Source: Streptomyces sp. 8K308
Lineage (GTDB): Bacteria; Actinomycetota; Actinomycetes; Streptomycetales; Streptomycetaceae
Length of the DNA: 39,395 nt
Reading direction: 5' to 3'
NCBI RefSeq assembly: GCF_004348315.1
Contig: NZ_SMKC01000026.1
Location: 1-39,395 of the forward strand
Shown: piece after piece, positions 9,206 to 19,406 of the stretch
Layout of the letters: every line of letters starts with the position of its first letter
Position numbering within the stretch: position 1 is the stretch's first letter
Notes under the pieces: model-generated
Seen by the model: only the letters and a program-made list of their open reading frames with translations
The model's database searches: none
What the model was told of the DNA's origin: nothing
Made by a program: the position numbers and the translations under genes

Positions 9206-10138
9206 ATGCCCGCCATGCCACAGCAGGAGCCGGGCCCGCGCCGGTCGGGACCACCTCCCGGGCGGAGTCCCGGGCAGCGCCCCGACGCCTCCATGTCGCT
9301 GCTGACCACCGTCATGGAGCACTCGCTCGACGCGGGGTACGCGCGGGTTGCGGCCAGGCGGCGCGCGGCCGGTGGGGCCCGGCCGGCGCACGGCGCGCGC
9401 CCCCTGCGCGCCCGCCTGTGGCTGGCCGCCGGGCTCGCGCTGGCCGCCGCCGTGGTCACCCTGGGCGCCGCCCACGCCAGGGAAGCCGCCCCCACCGTCG
9501 CCAGGGAGCGTGAGGAGTTGCTCGAGCGGGTCGAGGCCGGCACGGACGGCCTCGACCGGCTCCAGGGCGATGTCGACGCGCTGCGCGCCGACGTGGCCGC
9601 CAGGCAGCGCGCCGCCCTGCCCGACGACCACGCCGCCCGGGCCGATCTCGTGGCCCTGCTCGCCGGGGCAACCGCCGTCACGGGGCCCGGCGTCGAGCTC
9701 ACCGTCGACGACGCCGACGGCACGGGGCAGGCCGCGGACGGCGGTCCCCGGGACAGCGGCTTCGGGCAGGGCGGCCGGGTCCGCGACCGCGACCTGCAGT
9801 GGATCGTCAACGGCCTGTGGCAGGCCGGCGCCGAGGCCGTCTCCGTCAACGACCAGCGGCTGACCGCGCTCTCCGCGATCCGCGCCGCAGGCGACGCGGT
9901 GCTGGTGGACAACCGCCCCCTCGTCCCGCCCTACACGCTGCGCGCCGTCGGCGACGGGGAGGAACTGGCCGCCGCCTTCGCCGCGGGCCCGGGGGGCCAC
10001 TACCTCCAGGTCCTCGCCGACGACTACGGCGTCCGCACCGCCACCGAGCTCCGCGACGAGCTGCGGCTGCCCGCCGCTCCCAGCCTGACCATACGTTCGG
10101 CCAGTCCCGTGGACCGGGCCGGATCCGCGTCCCAGTAG
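9206..10138 (+). CDS. DUF881 family membrane-anchored protein (first copy)
   Basis: A 310-residue protein with a cytoplasmic, Pro/Arg-rich N-terminus, one membrane-spanning segment at residues 71-90 (LWLAAGLALAAAVVTLGAAH), a short coiled coil (about 97-135) and an extracytoplasmic DUF881 domain. Domain hallmarks are TGPGVELTVDD, the NGLWQAGAEAVSVNDQRLTALS stretch and YTLRAVGD. In Gram-positive bacteria these genes cluster with sbp near division or envelope genes; the biochemical role is unknown. It differs from the second copy in having a Gly/Gln insert before the DLQWIVNGLW motif. ATG 9206 is used; ATG 9215 is an equally possible start. It is followed at 34 bp by sbp, so the three genes appear to form one operon. 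Confidence 0.85.
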   Translation: MPAMPQQEPGPRRSGPPPGRSPGQRPDASMSLLTTVMEHSLDAGYARVAARRRAAGGARPAHGARPLRARLWLAAGLALAAAVVTLGAAHAREAAPTVAREREELLERVEAGTDGLDRLQGDVDALRADVAARQRAALPDDHAARADLVALLAGATAVTGPGVELTVDDADGTGQAADGGPRDSGFGQGGRVRDRDLQWIVNGLWQAGAEAVSVNDQRLTALSAIRAAGDAVLVDNRPLVPPYTLRAVGDGEELAAAFAAGPGGHYLQVLADDYGVRTATELRDELRLPAAPSLTIRSASPVDRAGSASQ

Positions 10139-10172
10139 ACGCGACCGAGACAACAGGAGAAGGTAACCCGCC

Positions 10173-10505
10173 GTGATCGCCGTTCTGGGGCTCGTCCTGG
10201 GAGTCGTGGCCGGAATACTCACCCGACCCGTGGTGCCCACCGGCGTCGAACCGTACCTCCCCATCGCCGTGGTCGCCGCGCTGGACGCGGTGTTCGGCGG
10301 CGTCCGGGCCATGCTCGACGGGGTGTTCGACGACAGGGTCTTCGTGGTCTCCTTCCTGTCCAACGTCACGGTGGCCGCGCTGATCGTCTTCCTCGGCGAC
10401 AAGCTGGGCGTCGGCGCCCAGCTCTCCACCGGCGTGGTGGTGGTCCTCGGGATCCGGATCTTCTCCAACACGGCGGCCATCAGGCGCCACGTCTTCGGGG
10501 CGTGA
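10173..10505 (+). CDS. sbp: Small basic protein, DUF1290 family (Sbp)
   Basis: A 110-residue membrane protein of the Sbp/DUF1290 family, named after the gene next to ftsA in Bacillus. Three hydrophobic helices are visible: residues 1-20 (MIAVLGLVLGVVAGILTR), 25-45 (YLPIAVVAALDAVFGGVRA) and 60-95, with the characteristic FFDDRVF-like loop (here FDDRVFVVSFLSN) between. The family is conserved and found with DUF881 proteins, but its role is not defined. GTG 10173 follows GGAGAAGG. Its TGA overlaps the GTG start of the next DUF881 gene, which implies translational coupling and equal dosage of the two membrane proteins. Confidence 0.9.
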   Translation: MIAVLGLVLGVVAGILTRPVVPTGVEPYLPIAVVAALDAVFGGVRAMLDGVFDDRVFVVSFLSNVTVAALIVFLGDKLGVGAQLSTGVVVVLGIRIFSNTAAIRRHVFGA

Positions 10506-11290
10506 GGCCGGTGACGGACACCCAGCCGTACAGCGAGCCGGCCGGCGGCCCTGAGGGGACCGAACCTGAGCCCGCCGGCCCGCGGGCGCTGCTCGACGCC
10601 CTCTGGCCGCCCCGCGTCACCCGCAGTCAACTGCTGGCCGCCACCCTGCTCTTCGCGCTCGGGCTCGCCCTCGCCATCCAGGTGCGGGCCGCGAGCAGCG
10701 AGGAGACGGCGCTGCGCAACGCACGCCCCGAGGACCTGGTCCGCATCCTCAGCGACCTGGAGGACCGCACCGCGCGCCTGGAGGAGGAGCGGGCCAGTCT
10801 CGAGGACCAGCGGTCCGACCTGGAGACCAGCTCCGACCAGGCCGAGGAGGCCCGCAGGCAGACCCGGGAGCGGGAGCGCCAGCTGGGCGTCCTGGCCGGC
10901 ACCGTGGCCGCCGAGGGGCCCGGTGTCAGCCTGCGGATCAGTGATCCGCGGGGCGTCGTGGAGGCGGATATGCTGCTCGACGCGGTGCAGGAACTGCGCG
11001 CCGCCGGCGCCGAGGCGATCCAGATCAACGACGTGCGGATCGTGGCCGACACCTCCTTCGTGGACCACAACGGCGGGGTGCGCATCGACGGCGTGCCGGC
11101 CGGGGCGCCGTACCTGGTCTCGGCCATAGGCCGCCCGCAGGACCTGGAACCGGCGCTCAACATTCCCGGGGGAGTGGTGCAGTCCCTGGAGAACGAGGGG
11201 GTCGGTGTCACCATGGACCGCCCGGAGACCGTTCTGGTCGACGCCTTGCGGTCGGCCGAGCAGCCTGACTACGCTCAGTCGTCATCGTGA
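10502..11290 (+). CDS. DUF881 family membrane-anchored protein (second copy)
   Basis: A 262-residue DUF881 protein with a membrane anchor at about residues 43-61, a long charged coiled coil at about 78-128 (dense Glu/Arg with regular Leu) and the extracytoplasmic DUF881 domain from TVAAEGPGVSLRISD onward, including AVQELRAAGAEAIQINDVR and YLVSAIGRP. The coiled coil is longer than in the first copy, which suggests the two could pair through it. GTG 10502 overlaps the sbp stop codon by 3 nt; GTG 10511 is an alternative start. The role is inferred only as part of the DUF881-sbp-DUF881 membrane set. The FHA gene starts 159 bp downstream. Confidence 0.87.
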   Translation: MRPVTDTQPYSEPAGGPEGTEPEPAGPRALLDALWPPRVTRSQLLAATLLFALGLALAIQVRAASSEETALRNARPEDLVRILSDLEDRTARLEEERASLEDQRSDLETSSDQAEEARRQTRERERQLGVLAGTVAAEGPGVSLRISDPRGVVEADMLLDAVQELRAAGAEAIQINDVRIVADTSFVDHNGGVRIDGVPAGAPYLVSAIGRPQDLEPALNIPGGVVQSLENEGVGVTMDRPETVLVDALRSAEQPDYAQSSS

Positions 11291-11449
11291 CCTGAGGCGG
11301 CGTCAGGGGGGCGGCGGCCCGGTGTGGCGCTCGGTGAGGGAAACTGAACGAAGGCCGTGGACGTTGTCACGACGTTCGAATCGGCCGGTGATAGAAAATG
11401 GACCGCCCCGTCCCACCGACGGGTCGGGCTACGCGCGAGGGGATCGCTG

Positions 11450-12154
11450 GTGAGTTTTTTCGCTCGTTTGTTCGGCAGGCGTCAGAGCGGCAGCCACAGT
11501 GCCGCACGGGGCCGCGCCCGCCAGCATGGCGACACGCCAGCGTCGGCGTCCGGTGCCGAGCAGGGGCGCCCGTTGTTCCGTGACGAGGTCGCCGGGCCGG
11601 GTGGCATAGGCTCGCAGCCGGCGGCCGGCGGTGCGCCCTGTGGCCGTTGCGGCAGCCGCAACCCCGCCACCAGCCGGTACTGCTCCAACTGCGGCAACGC
11701 GCTGCGGGCCGGCCTCGAGGGCTCCTCCGAGACCACCTCCACGATCTCCATCTCCGGACTCGAGGCCTACGAGGCCGAGATCACCGGCCAGCACCCGGCC
11801 CCCGCGCTCTCGGCCGAGGCCCAGGCGGCCGTGGACGCCCTGCCGGCGGGCTCGGCCCTGCTGATCGTCCGCCGCGGGCCGAACTCGGGCAGCCGCTTCC
11901 TGCTGGACGGCGACCTGACCACCGCCGGCCGTCACCCGCAGAGCGACATCTTCCTCGACGACGTGACGGTCTCCCGGCGACACGTGGAGTTCCGGCGCCA
12001 GCCGGACGGCGGCTTCACGGTCAGTGACGTCGGCAGCCTCAACGGCACCTACGTCAACCGGGAGCCGATCGACTCCGTGGTGCTCACCAACGGTGACGAG
12101 GTGCAGATCGGCAAGTACCGGCTGGTTTTCTTCGTCGGAAGGCACGGATACTGA
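11450..12154 (+). CDS. garA: FHA-domain regulator of the GarA/OdhI type with N-terminal zinc ribbon
   Basis: A 234-residue protein. A four-cysteine zinc ribbon is visible (Cys64, 67, 78 and 81). A linker carries ETTS at residues 94-97, and a C-terminal FHA domain follows (GRHPQSD at about 160, VSRRHVEF, GSLNGTYVN). In mycobacterial GarA and corynebacterial OdhI, the ETTS threonines are phosphorylated by Ser/Thr kinases and then bind the protein's own FHA domain. That switches off inhibition of 2-oxoglutarate dehydrogenase and glutamate enzymes. The ribbon is extra compared with GarA. The neighbours (DUF151, MerR, then gcvP) match the mycobacterial garA locus. GTG 11450 is chosen for GAGGGGA at good spacing; the frame is open back to 11357 without a ribosome site. 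Activity on 2-oxoglutarate metabolism is inference. Confidence 0.85.
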   Translation: MSFFARLFGRRQSGSHSAARGRARQHGDTPASASGAEQGRPLFRDEVAGPGGIGSQPAAGGAPCGRCGSRNPATSRYCSNCGNALRAGLEGSSETTSTISISGLEAYEAEITGQHPAPALSAEAQAAVDALPAGSALLIVRRGPNSGSRFLLDGDLTTAGRHPQSDIFLDDVTVSRRHVEFRRQPDGGFTVSDVGSLNGTYVNREPIDSVVLTNGDEVQIGKYRLVFFVGRHGY

Positions 12155-12218
12155 CCGGCGGGGGGCGTGCGCGGGCCGCTTGGTGGTGCTCGACTATCCA
12201 AATGCCCCGGGCACGGCC

Positions 12219-12231
12219 TAGGGTTGCTGTG
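12219..12231 (+). promoter_or_regulatory. -10 hexamer of a probable leaderless transcript
   Basis: TAGGGT at 12219-12224 is a good streptomycete -10 and lies exactly 6 nt before the GTG start of the DUF151 gene at 12231. No ribosome-binding site exists between them, so transcription probably starts at the start codon. A clear -35 hexamer at the right spacing is not seen. Confidence 0.5.
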
Positions 12232-12701
12232 TGAATCAGCTCGACGTCGTGGGCGTGCGGGTGGAAATGCCCAACAACCAGCCCATCGTGCTTCTCCGTG
12301 AAGTCGGCGGTGATCGTTATCTCCCGATCTGGATCGGACCGGGAGAGGCGACCGCCATCGCGTTCGCCCAGCAGGGCATGACCCCTGCCCGGCCGCTGAC
12401 GCACGACCTCTTCAAGAACGTGCTCGAGGCGATGGGGCAGGAGCTCAGCGCGGTGCGCATCACCGACCTGCGGGACGGGGTCTTCTATGCCGAGCTCGTG
12501 TTCGCCAGCGGGGTGGAGGTCAGCGCCCGCCCGTCCGACGCGATAGCCCTCGCGCTGCGCGTCGGAACGCCGATCTACGGCAGCGACGCGGTGCTCGACG
12601 ACGCGGGGATCATCATCCCGGACGAGCAGGAGGACGAGGTGGAGAGGTTCCGCGAGTTCCTCGACCAGATCTCTCCCGAGGACTTCGGCACCAGCCAGTA
12701 G
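12231..12701 (+). CDS. DUF151 / bifunctional nuclease family protein
   Basis: A 156-residue cytoplasmic protein covering a full DUF151 (BFN) domain, residues 1-130, with an acidic C-terminal tail (UVR-type region DEQEDEVERFREFLDQ). Family motifs include LPIWIGPGEATAIAFA near residue 31 and VSARPSDAIALALRVGTPIY near residue 95. Plant and bacterial relatives have been reported as DNase/RNase. The mycobacterial homologue sits beside garA and a MerR gene, as here. The mRNA appears leaderless: a -10 hexamer ends 6 nt before GTG and no Shine-Dalgarno is present. Whether this copy has nuclease activity is not decidable from sequence. Confidence 0.9.
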   Translation: MNQLDVVGVRVEMPNNQPIVLLREVGGDRYLPIWIGPGEATAIAFAQQGMTPARPLTHDLFKNVLEAMGQELSAVRITDLRDGVFYAELVFASGVEVSARPSDAIALALRVGTPIYGSDAVLDDAGIIIPDEQEDEVERFREFLDQISPEDFGTSQ

Positions 12702-12717
12702 CGGCGCGTGGCGTTCG

Positions 12718-12746
12718 TTGACGCGCCGAGTGTGGATGCCTAGCTT
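12718..12746 (+). promoter_or_regulatory. Consensus-like vegetative promoter for the MerR gene
   Basis: TTGACG at 12718-12723 and TAGCTT at 12741-12746 are separated by exactly 17 bp, close to the consensus for the major sigma factor of streptomycetes. A transcript would start near 12753 and carry about 90 nt of leader before the MerR start. Confidence 0.7.
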
Positions 12747-12774
12747 CAATGGGGCATGTCTTGGGAGGAGCGCT

Positions 12775-12855
12775 GTGTGCGTGCTCATCGTGACAGCCGG
12801 TGAGCGACGAGAGCACAGTCGGGGCATGCGGAACGGAGGCCGGCGTGACAGGTAA
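12775..12855 (+). CDS. Possible 26-codon upstream ORF in the MerR leader
   Basis: The strong ribosome site GGGAGGAG (12763-12770) sits 4-6 bases before overlapping GTG codons. GTG 12775 opens a 26-residue peptide (starting MCVLIVTAGERR) that ends at TAA 12853-12855, 11 nt inside the MerR gene. GTG 12777 would give MRAHRDSR, ending at TGA 12801-12803, overlapping an alternative MerR start at 12800. Either could couple or tune MerR translation. No coding statistic can be judged at this length. Confidence 0.3.
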   Translation: MCVLIVTAGERREHSRGMRNGGRRDR

Positions 12856-13444
12856 CGGCGACAGTAGAGCGGTCGGCGGGATTTCCGCCCTCCCGGGAGC
12901 GCCGCCCAGGCCGGGCCTCCGGCAGTCGGTGGCCCCACAGGGACGGGGGAGGACCGAGGAGCTCGGATATCGCGGCCCCAGCGCGTGCGCGGCGGCCGGG
13001 ATCACCTATCGCCAGCTGGACTACTGGGCCCGCACCGGCCTGGTGCAGCCCAGCGTGCGCCCGGCGCACGGCTCGGGGAGCCAGCGGCTCTACAGCTTCC
13101 GGGACGTGCTGGTCCTCAAGATCGTCAAGCGGCTCCTCGACGCCGGGGTCTCGCTGCAGAGCATCAGGACGGCCGTCCAGGCGCTGCGCGCCGCCGACCT
13201 GGCCGAGCTGGCCGGGATGACCCTGATGAGCGACGGCGCGGCCGTCTACCGCTGCGCGTCGCCCGACGACCTGGCGGAGCTGCTGCGCGGCGGCCGGGGC
13301 GTCTTCGGCATCGCGGTGGGCGCCGTCTGGGGGGACGTGGAGGGCGCGCTCGCCCAGCTGCAGGCCGAGCGGGTCGACACCGGCGAGGCAGTGCCCGCGG
13401 AGCACCCGGGCGACGAGCTCGCCCGCCGCCGCAACCGCTCCTGA
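12845..13444 (+). CDS. MerR-family transcriptional regulator
   Basis: A 199-residue regulator with a winged-helix MerR DNA-binding domain at about residues 40-110 (AAAGITYRQLDYWARTGLVQPS, then GSQRLYSFRDVLVLKIVKRLLDAG). The C-terminal domain (LMSDGAAVYRC..., GGRGVFGIAVGAVW) is shared with the mycobacterial Rv1828-type proteins next to garA, whose ligand is unknown. It lacks the metal-binding cysteines of CueR/MerR sensors. GTG 12845 is preferred because GGAGG lies five bases before it. GTG 12800 would add 15 residues but has only the upstream ORF's ribosome site. The gene lies between DUF151 and dinB and has its own vegetative promoter. Confidence 0.88.
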   Translation: MTGNGDSRAVGGISALPGAPPRPGLRQSVAPQGRGRTEELGYRGPSACAAAGITYRQLDYWARTGLVQPSVRPAHGSGSQRLYSFRDVLVLKIVKRLLDAGVSLQSIRTAVQALRAADLAELAGMTLMSDGAAVYRCASPDDLAELLRGGRGVFGIAVGAVWGDVEGALAQLQAERVDTGEAVPAEHPGDELARRRNRS

Positions 13445-13480
13445 CCCGGACTGTCGGTGCCCTGCGGCACCATCGGAACC

Positions 13481-14839
13481 GTGAGAGGCCAGCCCAGCAT
13501 CCTGCACCTCGACATGGACGCCTTCTACGCCTCGGTGGAGCAGGCGGCCAAGCCGAGCCTGCGGGGCAAGCCGGTGATCGTGGGCGGCCTCGGACCGCGC
13601 GGTGTCGTCGCGACCGCCTCCTACGAGGCCAGGCGCTTCGGGGTGCACTCGGCGATGCCGATGGGGCAGGCGCGCCGCCTCTCGCCGCACGCCGCCTGCC
13701 TGGTGCCCAGGTTCGGCGTCTACCGGAAGATCAGCGAGCGGGTCATGGCCCTGCTGGCCGAGCTCTCGCCGCTGGTCGAGCCGCTGAGCCTGGACGAGGC
13801 GTTCGTCGACCTGGCGGCCGGCCCAGCGCCGCCCGCCTCGTCCGCCGCCGCCCGCCGCGCCGGCGAGGAGCTGCGCGCGCGGATCCGCGCCGCCACCGGG
13901 CTCACCGGCTCGGTGGGGCTCGCCGGCTCCAAGATGCTCGCCAAGATCGCCTCCGAGCAGGCCAAGCCGGACGGCCTGGTACTGATTGAGCCGGGCACAG
14001 AGCGGGAGCTGCTCGCCCCGATGCCGGTGCGCACCCTGCCCGGGGTCGGCCCGGCCACCGCCGAGACGCTGCGCCGCGCCGGCCTCAGCACCGTCGGCGA
14101 GGCGGCGGAGGCCGGCGAGGCCGAGTTGCTGCGGCTGCTCGGCAAGGCGCACGGCCACGCGGTGTACGCGATGGCGCTCGGTCTCGACGACCGCGCCGTG
14201 GTGGCCGACCGGGACGCCAAGTCGATCTCCGTGGAGGATACCTTCGACACCGACGTGACGGACCGGGCCAGGGTCAGGTTCGAGGTCGCCAGGCTCGCCG
14301 ACCGCTGCGTCGGCCGGCTGCGTTCGGCCGGCAGGTCAGGGCGCACCGTGGTGCTGAAGGTCAGAAGGTACGACTTCACCACCCTGACCCGTTCGGAGAC
14401 GCTGCGCGGCCCCACGGACGACCCGGTGGTGATCGCGGAGGCGGCGGGGAGGCTGCTTGACGGCGTGGACACCACGGAGGGCGTGCGGCTGCTCGGGGTG
14501 GGCGTCAGCGGCCTCGCCGACTTCACGCAGGAGGACCTGTTCGCGCAGGCGGCCCCGCCGGAGCCGGCCCCCGGGGCGCCGGTGGCGGTCGCCGCCGAGG
14601 CGCCGGTCGAGCGGCGCTGGCTCCCCGGCCTCGACGTGACCCACGCCCGCCACGGCCCCGGCTGGATCCAGGGCAGCGGGGTCGGCCGCGTCACGGTCCG
14701 CTTCGAGCGCCCCGACTCACCGCCGGGCCGTGCTCGAACGTTTCGCCTCGACGACCCGGAGCTCAGCCACTCGGATCCGCTGCCGCTGGTCACCCATGCC
14801 GATGCCGAAGCTGACGCCGGAACCGCCCAGGCCGGCTAG
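13481..14839 (+). CDS. dinB: DNA polymerase IV (Y-family, translesion)
   Basis: A 452-residue Y-family polymerase that copies past damaged bases. The catalytic palm shows ILHLDMDAFYASVEQ at the N-terminus and SLDEAFVDL near residue 105, giving the metal-binding acidic residues. KMLAKIASEQAKPDG is the conserved thumb approach, and LPGVGPATAETLRRAG is the helix-hairpin-helix. The little-finger domain follows, with the probable sliding-clamp motif QEDLF at about residue 350 and a C-terminal extension (HGPGWIQGSGVGRVTVRFE) typical of actinobacterial members. GTG 13481 fits the usual N-terminus; GTG 13457 is an in-frame alternative. Its TAG overlaps the stop of the convergent PRC-barrel gene within the palindrome CTAG. 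Confidence 0.95.
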   Translation: MRGQPSILHLDMDAFYASVEQAAKPSLRGKPVIVGGLGPRGVVATASYEARRFGVHSAMPMGQARRLSPHAACLVPRFGVYRKISERVMALLAELSPLVEPLSLDEAFVDLAAGPAPPASSAAARRAGEELRARIRAATGLTGSVGLAGSKMLAKIASEQAKPDGLVLIEPGTERELLAPMPVRTLPGVGPATAETLRRAGLSTVGEAAEAGEAELLRLLGKAHGHAVYAMALGLDDRAVVADRDAKSISVEDTFDTDVTDRARVRFEVARLADRCVGRLRSAGRSGRTVVLKVRRYDFTTLTRSETLRGPTDDPVVIAEAAGRLLDGVDTTEGVRLLGVGVSGLADFTQEDLFAQAAPPEPAPGAPVAVAAEAPVERRWLPGLDVTHARHGPGWIQGSGVGRVTVRFERPDSPPGRARTFRLDDPELSHSDPLPLVTHADAEADAGTAQAG

Positions 14840-15165
14840 GCCCCATCCTCCTGCGGCACGTCGAGGCCGTAGTGGTGGTACAGCTGGAGCTCCTGCTCGG
14901 GCGAGAGGTGGCGGCCGACCCCGAAGTCGGGCGCGTCTCGGATCAGCGCGCGGTCGAACGGCACCCGCAGGGTGTCGTCCACCAGTTCGCTCGGTTCCAG
15001 GGGGACGAAGGCGTCCCGACTGAAGATCCCGGTCCGCACGGCCGCCCACTCCGGGGTGCCGGTCGCGTCGTCGAGGTACACCTCGTCCACGGTGCCGATC
15101 TTGGTGCCTTCGCGGTCGAACGCCTTGCGGCCGATCAGGCTGCGTGGGTCGATGTCGGTCTGCAT
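14836..15165 (-). CDS. PRC-barrel domain protein
   Basis: A 109-residue cytoplasmic protein with one PRC-barrel domain (residues 8-80: LIGRKAFDREGTKIGTVDEVYLDD, then VPLEPSELVDDTLRVPFD) and a short tail ending in ELQLYHHYGLD, common in actinobacterial relatives. PRC barrels act as small binding modules in RNA processing, photosynthetic and stress proteins; no ligand is evident. ATG 15165 is preceded on the minus strand by GGGAGGA. The frame stays open upstream through the riboswitch region, but that extension is non-coding in character. It is transcribed divergently from gcvP. Confidence 0.85.
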   Translation of the reverse strand: MQTDIDPRSLIGRKAFDREGTKIGTVDEVYLDDATGTPEWAAVRTGIFSRDAFVPLEPSELVDDTLRVPFDRALIRDAPDFGVGRHLSPEQELQLYHHYGLDVPQEDGA

Positions 15166-15293
15166 GGTTCCTCCCACTGCTCCCCGCCCGTCCGGCGAGG
15201 AGCGCCATCTCCTACGAAACGGCACAATCCGGTCGTCGGCCAGTCGAGCGCCGGGGCGGGTGCACGGGGCATACGGGGCAAGGCGTCCGCTGG

Positions 15294-15314
15294 TAGGCTC
15301 GAAGGCGGTTGACG
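15294..15314 (+). promoter_or_regulatory. Candidate -10 for the glycine riboswitch-gcvP transcript
   Basis: TAGGCT at 15294-15299 lies about 23 bp before the first riboswitch helix and is the best -10 candidate. The -35 is poor. TTGACG at 15309-15314 is an alternative -35, but it would start transcription inside the first aptamer, so it is less likely. Confidence 0.35.
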
Positions 15315-15321
15315 ACCCCGC

Positions 15322-15530
15322 GCGGGAGAGTCCCGTCGTCGAGCTGACGGCGGGCGCCGAAGGAGCAAATCCTCCCCGGAATCTCTCAGGCCCACGTACC
15401 GCGCGAGCGAAACCACTCTGGAAAGCAGGGCGACCGCCGGCCGCCCTCACCGACGGTGCAAGCCCTGGCACGCCAGTGCCGGGCGAAGCTCTCAGGTCCG
15501 GGCGACATGGCCGGATGACAGAGGGGGAGG
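15322..15530 (+). ncRNA. Tandem glycine riboswitch controlling gcvP
   Basis: Two consecutive glycine aptamers are readable from the conserved core words. Aptamer I (about 15322-15430) starts with GCGGGAGAGT, has GCCGAAGGAGCAA and ATCTCTCAGG, and closes with ACTCTGGAAAG. A short linker hairpin follows (AGGGCG paired with CGCCCT). Aptamer II (about 15446-15530) has ACGGTGCAAGCC, GAAGCTCTCAGG and closes with GATGACAGAGGGGG. In known cases glycine binding to both aptamers turns on the glycine cleavage genes, so excess glycine is degraded. The element ends about 60 nt before the gcvP start. No strong intrinsic terminator is visible in that gap, so control of ribosome access is likely. Confidence 0.93.
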
Positions 15531-15590
15531 CCGGTCGGGCAGCGCCGCCCGAACCCCCGAGGTCGCCGTGACCAGGAGGAGCCTCCACCC

Positions 15591-18488
<2,898 letters not shown>

Positions 18489-18500
18489 GCCGCGCGCTCG

Positions 18501-18540
18501 GCGCCCTGGGCCGCGCAACCGATCCCGTGGCCCAGGGCGC
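18501..18540 (+). terminator. Terminator hairpin downstream of gcvP
   Basis: GCGCCCTGGGCC at 18501-18512 is perfectly complementary to GGCCCAGGGCGC at 18529-18540, with a 16-nt loop. It begins 12 bp after the gcvP stop and lies before the convergent gene ending at 18568, so it can serve both strands. There is no U-tract, as is usual in streptomycetes. Confidence 0.75.
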
Positions 18541-18567
18541 ACCCTTCGGTGAGGCGGGAGCCAGGAC

Positions 18568-19137
18568 CTAGCTCGCCAGCCCCAGCGGCGCCACCCGGCT
18601 GGTCACCAGCGGCAACAGCGCGTCCGTGCGCACCGGTCGGTCGGCCGCGATGCCGGGCGGCGCCGGCGCGAGCGGCACCAGCAGGTCGTCCGGCCGCGGG
18701 TCGCCCGCGGTCGGCTCGGCCTCCAGATCGGTGTGCAGCCAGAGCGTCAGCATGTACAGCTCGGGGATGGAGAGCAGCCTCGGCTGGTACGGCGCCGGCA
18801 GGGCCTCGGCCAACCGCACGGCCCGCTCGGTCGACGCGATGAACGGTCCCTCGAGGAAGTGGGAGAACTCCCAGCCGTCCGCCGTGAGCGCGGTCTCGGC
18901 CGCGCCCACGACCAGGCCGTCACGCTCGAGGAGGAAGCGCCAGCCGGTCAGCCCGGCCCGCGGCGGCCCGGTGAGCGAGGAGACCGGTGCCAACCGGTAC
19001 AGGGGGAGCGGAAGCACCAGCCGGGGAGTATCCCCGACGAGGTGCGCTGGACGCGGTGTCCGCGCGCTGCCCGGGTGCAGCGCGGTGCGGACCGACTGTT
19101 CGGCCATGGCCGGGGCCGAAGGGATACGCAGGGGCAT
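18568..19137 (-). CDS. Conserved hypothetical protein
   Basis: A 189-residue protein that I do not assign to a named family. Its central part (GWRFLLERDGLVVGAAETALTADG, then EGPFIASTERAVRLAEAL and LLSIPELYMLTLWLHTD) looks globular and cytoplasmic, with no signal peptide or membrane span. Codon use matches its neighbours, so it is a credible gene. ATG 19137 is preceded on its strand by GAGAGGCGA; an internal ATG ten codons in (MAEQSV) is a possible alternative. It converges on gcvP, and the shared terminator lies between. Proteins with a similar pattern occur in other streptomycetes as far as I remember, but no function can be offered. Confidence 0.65.
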   Translation of the reverse strand: MPLRIPSAPAMAEQSVRTALHPGSARTPRPAHLVGDTPRLVLPLPLYRLAPVSSLTGPPRAGLTGWRFLLERDGLVVGAAETALTADGWEFSHFLEGPFIASTERAVRLAEALPAPYQPRLLSIPELYMLTLWLHTDLEAEPTAGDPRPDDLLVPLAPAPPGIAADRPVRTDALLPLVTSRVAPLGLAS

Positions 19138-19406
19138 GATGGGTCGCCTCTCGCTTTGGAGTAGGTCGCCTCTGGAATGGGAGACACGCCATCAGGAATT
19201 TTATACCGGGCTTGTTCTCCCCATGTTTCGTCTAGCCGCACCCGGATGTTTCGGCAAGGAGGAAACCGGACTCCGCAGGGCCTAAGCGGTCACCGATTAT
19301 TCCGGTGGTATATGCCGGATTCGGCCCCGGGGGCACCGCTGGTCCTGGTTCCCCCACCCGTCGCGTGGGCAGGATCGTGGCACCGCTCGACGGAGGAGGT
19401 GCCCCC
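19138..19406. promoter_or_regulatory. AT-richer divergent intergenic region
   Basis: This 269-bp gap between divergent genes is noticeably richer in A and T than its surroundings, for example around 19196-19206 and 19295-19315. It holds a small inverted repeat: CACCG and CGGTG around 19291-19307 with a 7-nt loop containing ATTATT. It probably carries promoters for both genes, but no single -35/-10 pair stands out. The reading frame of the downstream gene stays open from 19305, without a start supported by a ribosome site before ATG 19407. Confidence 0.35.

Noticed and set aside
7934..11068. A 1044-codon open frame on the minus strand
   Set aside because: It lies opposite well-conserved genes (nucleotidyltransferase, DUF881, sbp). 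It is a by-product of high GC at third codon positions and shows no family motif.
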